The notes below the pieces were generated by a model that was given only the letters and a program-made list of their open reading frames with translations, was not told the origin of the DNA and ran no database searches. From NCBI GenBank assembly GCA_916720335.1, contig CAKAQU010000103.1, positions 1-5,836 of the forward strand: 5,836 bases of DNA. The letters are read 5' to 3'. The stretch is from an uncultured Moraxella sp. Lineage in GTDB: Bacteria > Pseudomonadota > Gammaproteobacteria > Pseudomonadales > Moraxellaceae. Position numbers and translations under genes: made by a program. Of this stretch, positions 1 through 5,830 are shown in pieces. Position 1 is the first letter of the stretch; the number at the start of each line of letters is the position of its first letter.

Positions 1-361
1 GTTTAGGAGCGGTTTTAGTGGGTTTGTCAATGGGTGTATGGGTGGGAATTTTTTTGGATGAATCTGGATGATGAATCTTGGCAGATGATTTTTTTGCTAC
101 AGCCACATTAAAATTAACTTCATGAATGCCTAGATTTTGACATTTTAGACAAATGGCTTGATATAAATCTTCCAAGGCTTTTTTGTTATCACCAACATCC
201 AAAATATCAGTATCAATCATTAAATCAATATCTAAAACATCATTATGAATATTTTTTTTCTCAATATAGTGATGAAATGATTGATTGTATAGAGTGCATT
301 CATCTAATATTTGATAAATTGCTTTTTCGTTGATTTTATTTTTTTTAAATGGATTAAACAT
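1..361 (-). CDS. N-terminal part of an unidentified protein, possibly an Mrp/ApbC-type ATPase (runs off the window)
   Basis: An open frame of 120 codons runs from an ATG at 361 to the left edge with no stop. It begins MFNPFKKNKINEKAIYQILD. A good Shine-Dalgarno (GAGGAA at 371-376, 9 nt before the ATG) supports the start, which lies 17 nt after the scpA stop, so it is probably the last visible gene of the operon. The visible part has an acidic hydrophobic strand (VLDIDLMID, about 44-52), a helix (KALEDLYQAICLKC, about 61-74), a strand (HEVNFNVAVAKK, about 80-91), then a His/Pro/Lys-rich linker (about 93-120). This strand-helix-strand-linker order resembles the small N-terminal domain of Mrp/ApbC iron-sulfur carrier ATPases, in which a P-loop follows such a linker. 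No Walker A motif falls inside the window, so the assignment is a guess. It does not resemble ScpB, which often follows scpA. Confidence 0.75.
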   Translation of the reverse strand, partial: MFNPFKKNKINEKAIYQILDECTLYNQSFHHYIEKKNIHNDVLDIDLMIDTDILDVGDNKKALEDLYQAICLKCQNLGIHEVNFNVAVAKKSSAKIHHPDSSKKIPTHTPIDKPTKTAPK

Positions 362-370
362 GATTGAATT

Positions 371-376
371 TTCCTC
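371..376 (-). promoter_or_regulatory. Ribosome binding site of the partial gene at the left edge
   Basis: Read on the minus strand this is GAGGAA, 9 nt before the ATG at 361 and just after the scpA TAA stop (379-381). It fixes the start of the partial gene and shows that gene has its own initiation signal rather than relying only on coupling to scpA. Confidence 0.65.
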
Positions 377-378
377 AT

Positions 379-1218
379 TTATAAATGATGATGCCAATAT
401 AACGTTTGACAATTTAAATTAGTATTATTTTCTAAGGCATTTTCTGTAGTAGAATTATCTAAATCAGAATAAGTCAACAAAATAAACCCTTTTTTTATCA
501 ATTCCAAAACCGCTACAAAACTGACAATAACCCCAATTTTTCCTTGTTTTTTATCTAAAATTTCTTGAAAAGTTGCACAGCCTTTCTGGCTTAGGTAATA
601 ACTAATTTTGGCAATGCGTTCAGATAAGGGTACAGGGTCAATGCTGACCGTATGCATTTGATAATCAGGTTTGATTTGCATGGTAATTAAGCTGTCTACA
701 AGTAGTTGAGCCGAATATTTTTGAATGGGTTTTTGATGGGTTTGTGGTAGATTGATGTAGGATAAAAAAACGTCGCGTTCAAGACGAATTAAATTATCTA
801 ACTGTTTAGCAGTTTCTTTAATTTGAGCATATTCTTCTAAACGCTGAATTAGGCGCGCTTTTGGGCTAATTTCATCACTAATATGGTTAGATTTAGGTAG
901 TAATAATTCGCTTTTTATCGCAATAAGCGTGCTTGCCATTAATAAATAATCACCTGCCAACTCAAAATAACTTTCGTCTAAATTTTTAATATAATCCAAA
1001 TATTGTTCAGTAATGGGTAAAATTGCCATTTCTAAAATATCAAAATTATTTTTTTTAACCAAATATAATAAAAAATCTAACGGCCCTGCAAATTGTTCCA
1101 ACCAAATTGCAAAGGCTTGAGGGGGGATGTATAAATCATTAGGCAATGTATTGATGGGCGTATCAAAAATACGCACATCTTTAATATCGTAAAACTGGAC
1201 TACAGATTTTTTATTCAT
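379..1218 (-). CDS. scpA: Segregation and condensation protein A (kleisin subunit of SMC-ScpAB)
   Basis: A 279-residue ScpA, near the usual family length. ScpA is the kleisin that bridges the heads of the SMC dimer and binds ScpB, forming the complex that compacts and segregates the chromosome. The family hallmark FAGPLDFLLYLVKK is at residues 43-56, followed by FDILEMAILPITEQYLDYI (about 59-77) and the helical YFELAGDYLLMASTLIAIKSELLLP (about 84-108). These form the N-terminal SMC-neck-binding domain. The middle (about 121-160) is charged and helical. The C-terminal winged helix is visible at about 197-250, with IGVIVSFVAVLELIKKGFI typical of the end of the family. The last 25 or so residues are an Asn-rich, probably disordered tail. 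The ATG lies 6 nt after the trpS stop and has no Shine-Dalgarno, so translation is probably coupled to trpS. The PNDLYIPP segment before the core (about 26-33) fits gammaproteobacterial ScpA and supports this long start. Confidence 0.93.
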   Translation of the reverse strand: MNKKSVVQFYDIKDVRIFDTPINTLPNDLYIPPQAFAIWLEQFAGPLDFLLYLVKKNNFDILEMAILPITEQYLDYIKNLDESYFELAGDYLLMASTLIAIKSELLLPKSNHISDEISPKARLIQRLEEYAQIKETAKQLDNLIRLERDVFLSYINLPQTHQKPIQKYSAQLLVDSLITMQIKPDYQMHTVSIDPVPLSERIAKISYYLSQKGCATFQEILDKKQGKIGVIVSFVAVLELIKKGFILLTYSDLDNSTTENALENNTNLNCQTLYWHHHL

Positions 1219-1224
1219 AAGGTA

Positions 1225-2310
1225 TTATTTTAATTTTGCTAAAGGTTTAATACCAATCGCTCTGCGAGTTTTATCCAGTTGTTTTTGAGCAGCTCGGCGA
1301 GCTTTAATTGCTCCCATTTGTAAAATTTCTTCTAACTCTTTGGGGTTATTCATCAATTCTTGATAGCGTTTTCGCATTGGGGCAATTTCATTGTTAATTT
1401 TATGAAATAAAATATCTTTGGCTTCGCCCCAGCCAATACCTGCCTGATAACGCTTGGCAAGCTCATCAATCTCAGCTTGGCTACCAAACGCTTTGTAAAT
1501 TTCAAAAATATTGCAGCGATTCGGGTCTTTAGGCTCTTCAGGAGCTTGGCTATTGGTTACAATTTGAGCAATGGATTTTTTAAGAGCTTTTTCAGGGTCA
1601 ATTTGTGGGTTACCATCGCCAAACAAAGGAATGGTGTTTCCGTAAGATTTACTCATTTTTCGCCCATCAAGTCCTGTTAAAAGTGGCGTACTCTCATCAA
1701 CGACCGCATTTGGTAAGACAAATAATGGTTTGTATTTAAAATTAAATGTGCCTGCAATATCTCGCGCCATTTCAATGTGCTGAATTTGGTCTTTGCCAAC
1801 GGGTACGTCAGTTGCACCAAACATTAAAATATCAGCACTCATCAGCACAGGATAGCTAAATAGCCCCATACTCACTCCGAAATCTGGGTCAGTATCGTCT
1901 TTTTGAGTATTGATATCAACCATTGCTTTGTAGGCATGTGCCCGATTCATCAAACCTTTGGCACAGCTACAATTTAAAATCCATGCAAGTTCTGGAATCT
2001 CAGGAATGTCTGATTGTCGGTAAAAGGTAACTTTTTCAGGGTCTAAACCACAGGCTATCCAAGTTGCAGCAATGGCTTTGGTGGAACGGTGAATTTCTTC
2101 GGGGTCAAAGCATTTAATAATGCCATGATAATCTGCCAAAAAAAAGAATGCGTCTCCAGTATTATTTGCAATGGCTTGCTTGGCGGACAAAATAGCGGGA
2201 CGAATTGAGCCAACATAATTGCCTAAATGAGGAATGCCAGTTGTGGTAATGCCAGTTAAAATGCGTTTTTTGCTTTTGATGTCAGTGTTTTGAGGGTTGG
2301 TTTGGTTCAT
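1225..2310 (-). CDS. trpS: Tryptophanyl-tRNA synthetase
   Basis: A 361-residue class I aminoacyl-tRNA synthetase that charges tRNA-Trp with tryptophan using ATP in the cytoplasm. The HIGH-type signature appears as PHLGN (27-31) within TTTGIPHLGNYVGSIRP, and the second ATP-binding signature is the canonical KMSKS (218-222) within LDGRKMSKSYGNTIPLF. The tryptophan-pocket and tRNA-end region shows FFFLADYHGI (about 56-64), SYPVLMSADILMF (about 152-164) and VPVGKDQIQHIEMARDIA (about 169-186), all typical of TrpRS. An N-terminal lead of about 17 residues precedes the catalytic core, and the C-terminal helical domain ends in a basic stretch (KARRAAQKQLDKTRRAIG). The motif spellings differ from the shorter E. 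coli enzyme and match the form I recall from Acinetobacter and relatives. Only a weak TTGAG (2317-2321) precedes the ATG. It sits 79 nt after the acyltransferase gene and I see no tryptophan leader peptide or T-box in that gap. Confidence 0.96.
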   Translation of the reverse strand: MNQTNPQNTDIKSKKRILTGITTTGIPHLGNYVGSIRPAILSAKQAIANNTGDAFFFLADYHGIIKCFDPEEIHRSTKAIAATWIACGLDPEKVTFYRQSDIPEIPELAWILNCSCAKGLMNRAHAYKAMVDINTQKDDTDPDFGVSMGLFSYPVLMSADILMFGATDVPVGKDQIQHIEMARDIAGTFNFKYKPLFVLPNAVVDESTPLLTGLDGRKMSKSYGNTIPLFGDGNPQIDPEKALKKSIAQIVTNSQAPEEPKDPNRCNIFEIYKAFGSQAEIDELAKRYQAGIGWGEAKDILFHKINNEIAPMRKRYQELMNNPKELEEILQMGAIKARRAAQKQLDKTRRAIGIKPLAKLK

Positions 2311-2353
2311 ACGATACTCAATGTGATAATTTGTGTTGATGAAATTTTTTGGC

Positions 2354-2377
2354 TTTTAAATGTTAAGTGATTTAAAA
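2354..2377. repeat. Small all-AT inverted repeat between the acyltransferase gene and trpS
   Basis: TTTTAAAT (2354-2361) and its exact complement ATTTAAAA (2370-2377) flank an 8-nt spacer in the 79-nt gap. A hairpin of A-T pairs alone would be weak, so I do not call it a terminator. It may be a protein binding site or chance in AT-rich DNA. I found no convincing -35/-10 pair for trpS in this gap, so trpS is probably read through from upstream. Confidence 0.25.
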
Positions 2378-2389
2378 ACTTATATTAAA

Positions 2390-3439
2390 TTATTGGTAAA
2401 AATTAGCCCCATCTTGTTGGGTTTTAAATCGTCGATGAAACCACATCCACTGAGAAATGTCCTTTTTGATGTTGGTTTCAAACATGTCGTTGATGCGCTG
2501 GGCATCAAAAATTTCATCACTGCTTGGATAATTTTCTAAGGCAGGCGTTAGACTGATATGATAATGGGGGCGCTTGCCTTTCGGGATGTTGTCAGGCGTT
2601 TGACGTATCATATCCATCACCATCACTACAGGAGGATTCTTTTTATTACCCAGTTTGGCAAGTCGTCTTTGTGCGGTGATGGTGGCGGCTGGAACACCAA
2701 AAAATGTTGCCATTACTCCATGTTCTAATCCAAAATCTTGGTCAGGACTGTACCAAATAACCTTACCGTCTTGAATGCGATGAATGAGTTTTTTCATATC
2801 GCGATTACTGATTTGCTCATCAAAAATCCGTCTTCGGCTGTTATAAATTAGGTATTCCAAAAAAGGATTGTTTTGCTTACGATACACACAATCGGCAGCA
2901 AAAAATTGCGTACATAAGCGCCCACCTAAATCCAGCGTGGTGTAATGACCGCCTAGTAAAATCACCGCTTTGCCTTGTTTTTGGGCATTGACAAGGTGCT
3001 GAAGCCCTGAGATGCTAAACGTGCGTTTAAATACATTGGGTCTGTACCATGCGCATAACGATTCAAAAATGCCAATCCCTTGATTGACAAAAACTTGTTT
3101 GGCGATTAAAAGCCGTTCTTCTTCACTTTTTTTAGGAAACGCAAGTTTAAGATTGGTCAGTGTGTCTTTAACACGCGATTTGACCAGTAAAAATGCAATC
3201 TCTCCGAATTTTCTGCCAATCATAAACTGAAAACGCAGCGGCAAATAAATCAGTGGAAAAATTAGCAAAATTGCTAACATAATCCCCCAATTTTTAGGGT
3301 GTAAAAATTGCCATTGCCAATCTGCTTTTTTTGCAATCTGAGTTTGTTTGTGGGTGTCAGTTAAGTTTGGCATTTTAGTAATATCAACCGCTTGCGATTG
3401 TTTATCACCACAACTTCCACAGCAGGATTTTTCACTCAT
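2390..3439 (-). CDS. Lipid A biosynthesis acyltransferase, LpxL/HtrB family, with Cys-rich N-terminal tail
   Basis: A 349-residue member of the LpxL/LpxM/HtrB family, inner-membrane enzymes that transfer a fatty acyl chain from acyl-ACP to the lipid A precursor. The catalytic HX4D motif is H165-YTTL-D170 within LLGGHYTTLDLGGR. Further family blocks are IWYSPDQDFG (228-237), ATFFGVPAATIT (244-255) and the C-terminal QWMWFHRRFK (330-339). The PDQDFG form and FFGVP are closer to LpxL/LpxP than to LpxM, but acyl chain and position cannot be read from sequence. One membrane helix lies at about 51-68, after a polar tail. The start at 3439 is chosen over an in-frame ATG at 3475 because GGAG lies 5 nt upstream and because 3475 would overlap the uup coding end. 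The oddity is the tail: MSEKSCCGSCGDKQ has three Cys in CCxxC spacing (residues 6, 7 and 10), and about 50 residues precede the membrane segment, longer than in E. coli LpxL. Confidence 0.9.
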   Translation of the reverse strand: MSEKSCCGSCGDKQSQAVDITKMPNLTDTHKQTQIAKKADWQWQFLHPKNWGIMLAILLIFPLIYLPLRFQFMIGRKFGEIAFLLVKSRVKDTLTNLKLAFPKKSEEERLLIAKQVFVNQGIGIFESLCAWYRPNVFKRTFSISGLQHLVNAQKQGKAVILLGGHYTTLDLGGRLCTQFFAADCVYRKQNNPFLEYLIYNSRRRIFDEQISNRDMKKLIHRIQDGKVIWYSPDQDFGLEHGVMATFFGVPAATITAQRRLAKLGNKKNPPVVMVMDMIRQTPDNIPKGKRPHYHISLTPALENYPSSDEIFDAQRINDMFETNIKKDISQWMWFHRRFKTQQDGANFYQ

Positions 3440-3444
3440 GACCA

Positions 3445-3449
3445 CTCCG
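3445..3449 (-). promoter_or_regulatory. Ribosome binding site that sets the acyltransferase start
   Basis: On the minus strand CGGAG lies in the 10-nt gap between the uup TAA (3450-3452) and the ATG at 3439, with 5 nt between GGAG and the ATG. It decides in favour of the 349-residue product over a reading 12 residues longer that would start inside uup. Confidence 0.75.
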
Positions 3450-5399
3450 TTATTTAGTAAGATTTTCCAACTCATCCCAACGTTCTAATTTGGTAAGTAA
3501 CAACGTTTCTATGTCTGTTAAGCGCTCACTGTATTTGGTAGCCAGTGCTAAATCTTGCACAAATAACGTCCCATCAGCTAATTTTTCATTTAAGTTTTGT
3601 TGTTCGGATTCTAATTGTTCAATTTCATCAGGTAACGCATCCAGTTCCCTTTGTTCTTTATAACTTAATTTACGTTTGTTTTGAGTGTTTGATTCAGCTT
3701 TATTGTCGTTTTTGGCAGATTTAGGTTGTGTTTTTTCTGCTTTTTGGGTTTTTGGTTTTTGAGTTTGTTCATCTTGTCTTTGTTTTTGGATTAAATAATC
3801 TTGATAACCGCCAACGTATTCAGACACCACGCCTGCATCATCTTTGTCTGTTTCAAAAACCCAAGTTTGGGTAACAACGTTATCCATAAACGCTCGGTCA
3901 TGGCTGATAAGCAAAATTGTACCGTCAAAATTGATGACATATTCTTCTAAAAGCTCAAGTGTCGCCATGTCTAAATCGTTAGTTGGCTCATCAAGTACCA
4001 AGACATTGGCAGGTTTTAAAAGCTGTTTGGCAAGCAGTACTCGGGCTTTTTCGCCGCCCGATAATGCCTTGACAGGTGTTCTGGCGCGATTAGGCGTAAA
4101 TAAAAAATCTTGCAAATAACCTAAAATATGGGTTTTTTTGCCATTGACTTCAATATAATCTGAACCTTCTGAAACGTTTTCAGCGACAGATTTTTCAAGG
4201 TCTAACTGTTCTTTTAATTGGTCAAAAAATGAGACCGTGATATTGGTGCCAAGTTTGATGTTACCCGCCGTTTTTGCGCTATCATCAAGTCCTAAAATGG
4301 TTCTGATTAAGGTGCTTTTACCAACACCATTTTGACCAATAATGCCAACTTTATCACCACGCATCAGTAGGGTATTAAAATCTTTAACTAAAATCTTGCC
4401 ATCATATTTCAAGGTTAAATCGCTAATTTCGCAAACGATTTTACCTGATTTTTCACTGTTATTTTGTACTAAACTAACATTTCCCACCACATCGCGACGA
4501 GCTTTGCGTTCCTCTCGTAAGGCTTTTAAAGCACGCACGCGCCCTTCATTACGAGTTCGCCGAGCTTTAATGCCTTGCCGAATCCATGCCTCTTCTTCAG
4601 CAAGTTTTTTGTCAAAATCAGCAAAGGCTTTGGCTTGAGCTTGCAATTCTAACTCTTTTAATTCTTGATAGCGAGCGTATCCACCCACTCCAAGCGATAC
4701 ATCGTAGCTGGATAATTGACCGCGGTCTAATTCAATAATGCGTGTGGCTAAATTACCCACAAATTTACGGTCGTGAGTGATGAATAAAACCGTTAAATTT
4801 TGAGCTAAAAGATATTTTTCCAGCCAATCAATACTTAAGACATCTAAATGGTTGGTTGGCTCATCAAGTAGCAATACATCAGGACGCGTAACCAAGGCTT
4901 GTGCTAAAAGCACACGGCGTTTGCGTCCACCTGATAATGTGCTTAATTTGTCATCAGGATTTAACCCCATGGTGGTCAAAAGCATTCGGGCGTTTCTTTC
5001 TAAGTCCCAACCATGCAAATCATCAATTTGATGTTGTAAATATGCCATTTCATCACAAGCATTCATATCGCCATTTGTGCATTTTTGGGCGCTTTGGTGG
5101 TATTTTTGTAATAAATTAGCAAGGTGTTTATCGCCGTTCATGACGATACTAAGTAAATCATCGTCGCCATCAGGCACATCTTGAGCAAGCATGGCAATTT
5201 TTGTGCCATTATTGATGATGATTTCACCAGAATCGGGGGTTTGCAGTCCCATGATGAGTTTAAATAAAGTGGATTTACCCTCGCCATTTCTGCCAATCAA
5301 GCATACTCGTTCGCCAGCATTAAGACTGAAGTTTACGCCGTCCAAAATCGGAGCAACTCCAAATGCCAAATGAATATTTTTTAGATGAATCAACGCCAT
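3450..5399 (-). CDS. uup: ABC-F family ATPase Uup
   Basis: A 649-residue soluble protein with two ABC ATPase domains and no membrane segment, hence ABC-F rather than a transporter. Domain 1 has Walker A GRNGEGKS (36-43), signature LSGG (155-158), Walker B VLLLDE (175-180) and the switch His in THD (209). Domain 2 has Walker A GQNGVGKS (355-362), LSGG (446-449), VLVLDE (466-471) and His in SHD (500). Between them is the basic linker WIRQGIKARRTRNEGRVRAL (about 272-291), which is nearly diagnostic of Uup. A Lys/Gln-rich spacer (about 540-578) leads to a C-terminal coiled coil (about 580-645) ending in ERWDELENL, the DNA-binding tail that separates Uup from EttA. E. coli Uup (about 635 aa) acts at branched replication intermediates, lowers precise transposon excision and also affects ribosome assembly. 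The start MALIHLKNIHLAFG at 5399 matches the family start. Longer in-frame starts at 5429 and 5468 are rejected: the promoter -10 lies over 5429, and 5468 runs into slyX. The leader has no clear Shine-Dalgarno. Confidence 0.94.
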   Translation of the reverse strand: MALIHLKNIHLAFGVAPILDGVNFSLNAGERVCLIGRNGEGKSTLFKLIMGLQTPDSGEIIINNGTKIAMLAQDVPDGDDDLLSIVMNGDKHLANLLQKYHQSAQKCTNGDMNACDEMAYLQHQIDDLHGWDLERNARMLLTTMGLNPDDKLSTLSGGRKRRVLLAQALVTRPDVLLLDEPTNHLDVLSIDWLEKYLLAQNLTVLFITHDRKFVGNLATRIIELDRGQLSSYDVSLGVGGYARYQELKELELQAQAKAFADFDKKLAEEEAWIRQGIKARRTRNEGRVRALKALREERKARRDVVGNVSLVQNNSEKSGKIVCEISDLTLKYDGKILVKDFNTLLMRGDKVGIIGQNGVGKSTLIRTILGLDDSAKTAGNIKLGTNITVSFFDQLKEQLDLEKSVAENVSEGSDYIEVNGKKTHILGYLQDFLFTPNRARTPVKALSGGEKARVLLAKQLLKPANVLVLDEPTNDLDMATLELLEEYVINFDGTILLISHDRAFMDNVVTQTWVFETDKDDAGVVSEYVGGYQDYLIQKQRQDEQTQKPKTQKAEKTQPKSAKNDNKAESNTQNKRKLSYKEQRELDALPDEIEQLESEQQNLNEKLADGTLFVQDLALATKYSERLTDIETLLLTKLERWDELENLTK

Positions 5400-5415
5400 A
5401 AATTTTTTAAAAATG

Positions 5416-5444
5416 ATAAAATTAGTCATTATAGCAAATTTTAT
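5416..5444. repeat. AT-rich dyad over the uup -10 region
   Basis: ATAAAATT (5416-5423) and its exact complement AATTTTAT (5437-5444) are separated by 13 nt, with a few more symmetric positions inside. The dyad is centred on 5430, on the -10 of the uup promoter and between the two divergent genes, a placement that would suit an operator. In DNA this AT-rich it could also be chance. Confidence 0.35.
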
Positions 5445-5456
5445 AAAGGCTGGGAA
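5428..5456 (-). promoter_or_regulatory. Sigma70-type promoter of uup and the downstream operon
   Basis: Read on the minus strand: -35 TTCCCA (5451-5456, 4 of 6 consensus bases), a 17-nt spacer, then a perfect -10 TATAAT (5428-5433). Transcription would begin near 5421, giving a leader of about 22 nt before the uup ATG at 5399. The -35 lies just upstream of the divergent slyX start. Confidence 0.6.
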
Positions 5457-5462
5457 AAACTT

Positions 5463-5672
5463 ATGCAAGAGCTGATAGATTTACAAATTAAAATTGCGTA
5501 TTTAGAAGACATGCTCGAAAGCTTAAATCACGTGATTGCTGTTCAAGATAAACAGCTGATGGATTTGCAAGCCCAATTAAAATTGATTTATACCAAATTA
5601 GACAACCTTAATCATGACCAAAATGGCATTGCTCCTTTTGATTTGCTTGCCGACAAGCCACCACATTTTTAG
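5463..5672 (+). CDS. slyX: SlyX family protein
   Basis: A 69-residue protein with the standard SlyX plan: a short coiled coil over about residues 1-50 (MQELIDLQIKIAYLEDMLES, then LNHVIAVQDKQLMDLQAQLK) followed by a short tail ending PPHF, close to the PPHY ending of the family. SlyX is a small cytoplasmic protein of unknown biochemical role, named for its position next to slyD in E. coli. Here it is divergent from uup. The ATG at 5463 aligns with the family start. An in-frame ATG at 5385 would add 26 residues translated from the divergent promoter region and overlapping the uup start, so I reject it. Upstream there is only a partial Shine-Dalgarno (GGGA, 5452-5455, 7 nt before the ATG). I found no convincing plus-strand promoter in the short gap. 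Confidence 0.9.
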   Translation: MQELIDLQIKIAYLEDMLESLNHVIAVQDKQLMDLQAQLKLIYTKLDNLNHDQNGIAPFDLLADKPPHF

Positions 5673-5688
5673 GATAAACTGCAAATCG

Positions 5689-5728
5689 TTGTAAAAAATC
5701 GCTATTTTTACAAAATCAATGATTTTTT
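5689..5728 (+). terminator. Probable intrinsic terminator of slyX
   Basis: Starting 16 nt after the slyX stop, TTGTAAAAA (5689-5697) pairs exactly with TTTTTACAA (5705-5713) around a 7-nt loop. A second small stem, AAAATC (5712-5717) with GATTTT (5721-5726), overlaps it by two bases and runs into six T (5723-5728). The stems are AT-rich and hence weak, but position and T tract fit a terminator in an AT-rich genome. Confidence 0.45.
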
Positions 5729-5730
5729 GT

Positions 5731-5759
5731 TTGTATTTTGTGTTTGCTTCCGATAAAAT
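5731..5759 (+). promoter_or_regulatory. Possible promoter for a plus-strand gene beyond the right edge
   Basis: TTGTAT (5731-5736), a 17-nt spacer and TAAAAT (5754-5759, 5 of 6 consensus bases) could form a sigma70 promoter starting near 5766, just upstream of the inverted repeat at 5773-5797. The -35 is poor. An alternative -35 is TTTACA (5782-5787), inside the repeat, but its -10 partner is weak. Confidence 0.3.
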
Positions 5760-5772
5760 AGCCAAACTTTTC

Positions 5773-5797
5773 GTACACTTGTTTACAATAAGTGTAC
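5773..5797. promoter_or_regulatory. Perfect inverted repeat, likely operator of the next gene
   Basis: GTACACTT (5773-5780) and AAGTGTAC (5790-5797) are exact complements separated by a 9-nt spacer. Nested inside, GTACAC-TT-GTTTAC (5773-5786) has its own imperfect dyad matching at 10 of 14 positions, so two overlapping dimer sites are possible. The repeat is richer in G and C than its surroundings and has no T tract, so an operator is likelier than a terminator. The nested half-sites loosely recall sites of TetR-family unsaturated fatty acid regulators (FabR/DesT). That resemblance is from memory only. Confidence 0.5.
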
Positions 5798-5830
5798 ACC
5801 ATGAATTAGTAAAAATGAAAGTGATGTAAT

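Noticed and set aside
1477..1680. Plus-strand open frame opposite trpS
   Set aside because: Antisense to a conserved catalytic region including KMSKS; no independent support.
1225..2310. Iron-sulfur cluster in TrpRS, suggested by Cys at NCSC (114, 116) and at 87
   Set aside because: The Cys-cluster TrpRS enzymes I know carry the cluster near the C-terminal anticodon-binding part with a different spacing; no such set of four is seen here.
2311..2389. Tryptophan attenuator or T-box before trpS
   Set aside because: No leader peptide with tandem Trp codons, no T-box sequence and only a weak all-AT hairpin in the 79-nt gap.
3440..3475. Acyltransferase start 12 residues upstream (ATG at 3475)
   Set aside because: It would overlap the coding end of uup, and the ATG at 3439 has a well-placed GGAG.
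3981..4871. Near-identical stretch TTGGCTCATCAAGTA at about 3983 and 4856, a possible direct repeat
   Set aside because: Both copies encode the DEPTN Walker B segment of the two Uup ABC domains, so the repeat reflects the ancient domain duplication and not a mobile element.
3844..5373. Plus-strand open frames opposite uup (3844-4119, 4342-4638, 4901-5119, 5191-5373)
   Set aside because: Shadows of a well-conserved minus-strand gene, with low-complexity Ser/Arg/Lys-rich products and no family resemblance.
5385..5462. Longer slyX start at 5385
   Set aside because: The 26 extra residues come from the antisense of the uup start and its promoter; SlyX proteins begin at the coiled coil.
5400..5468. 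Longer uup N-terminus from ATG at 5429 or 5468
   Set aside because: These codons lie over or upstream of the promoter -10, run into the slyX start, and give residues that do not fit the Uup family start MALIHLKNIH.
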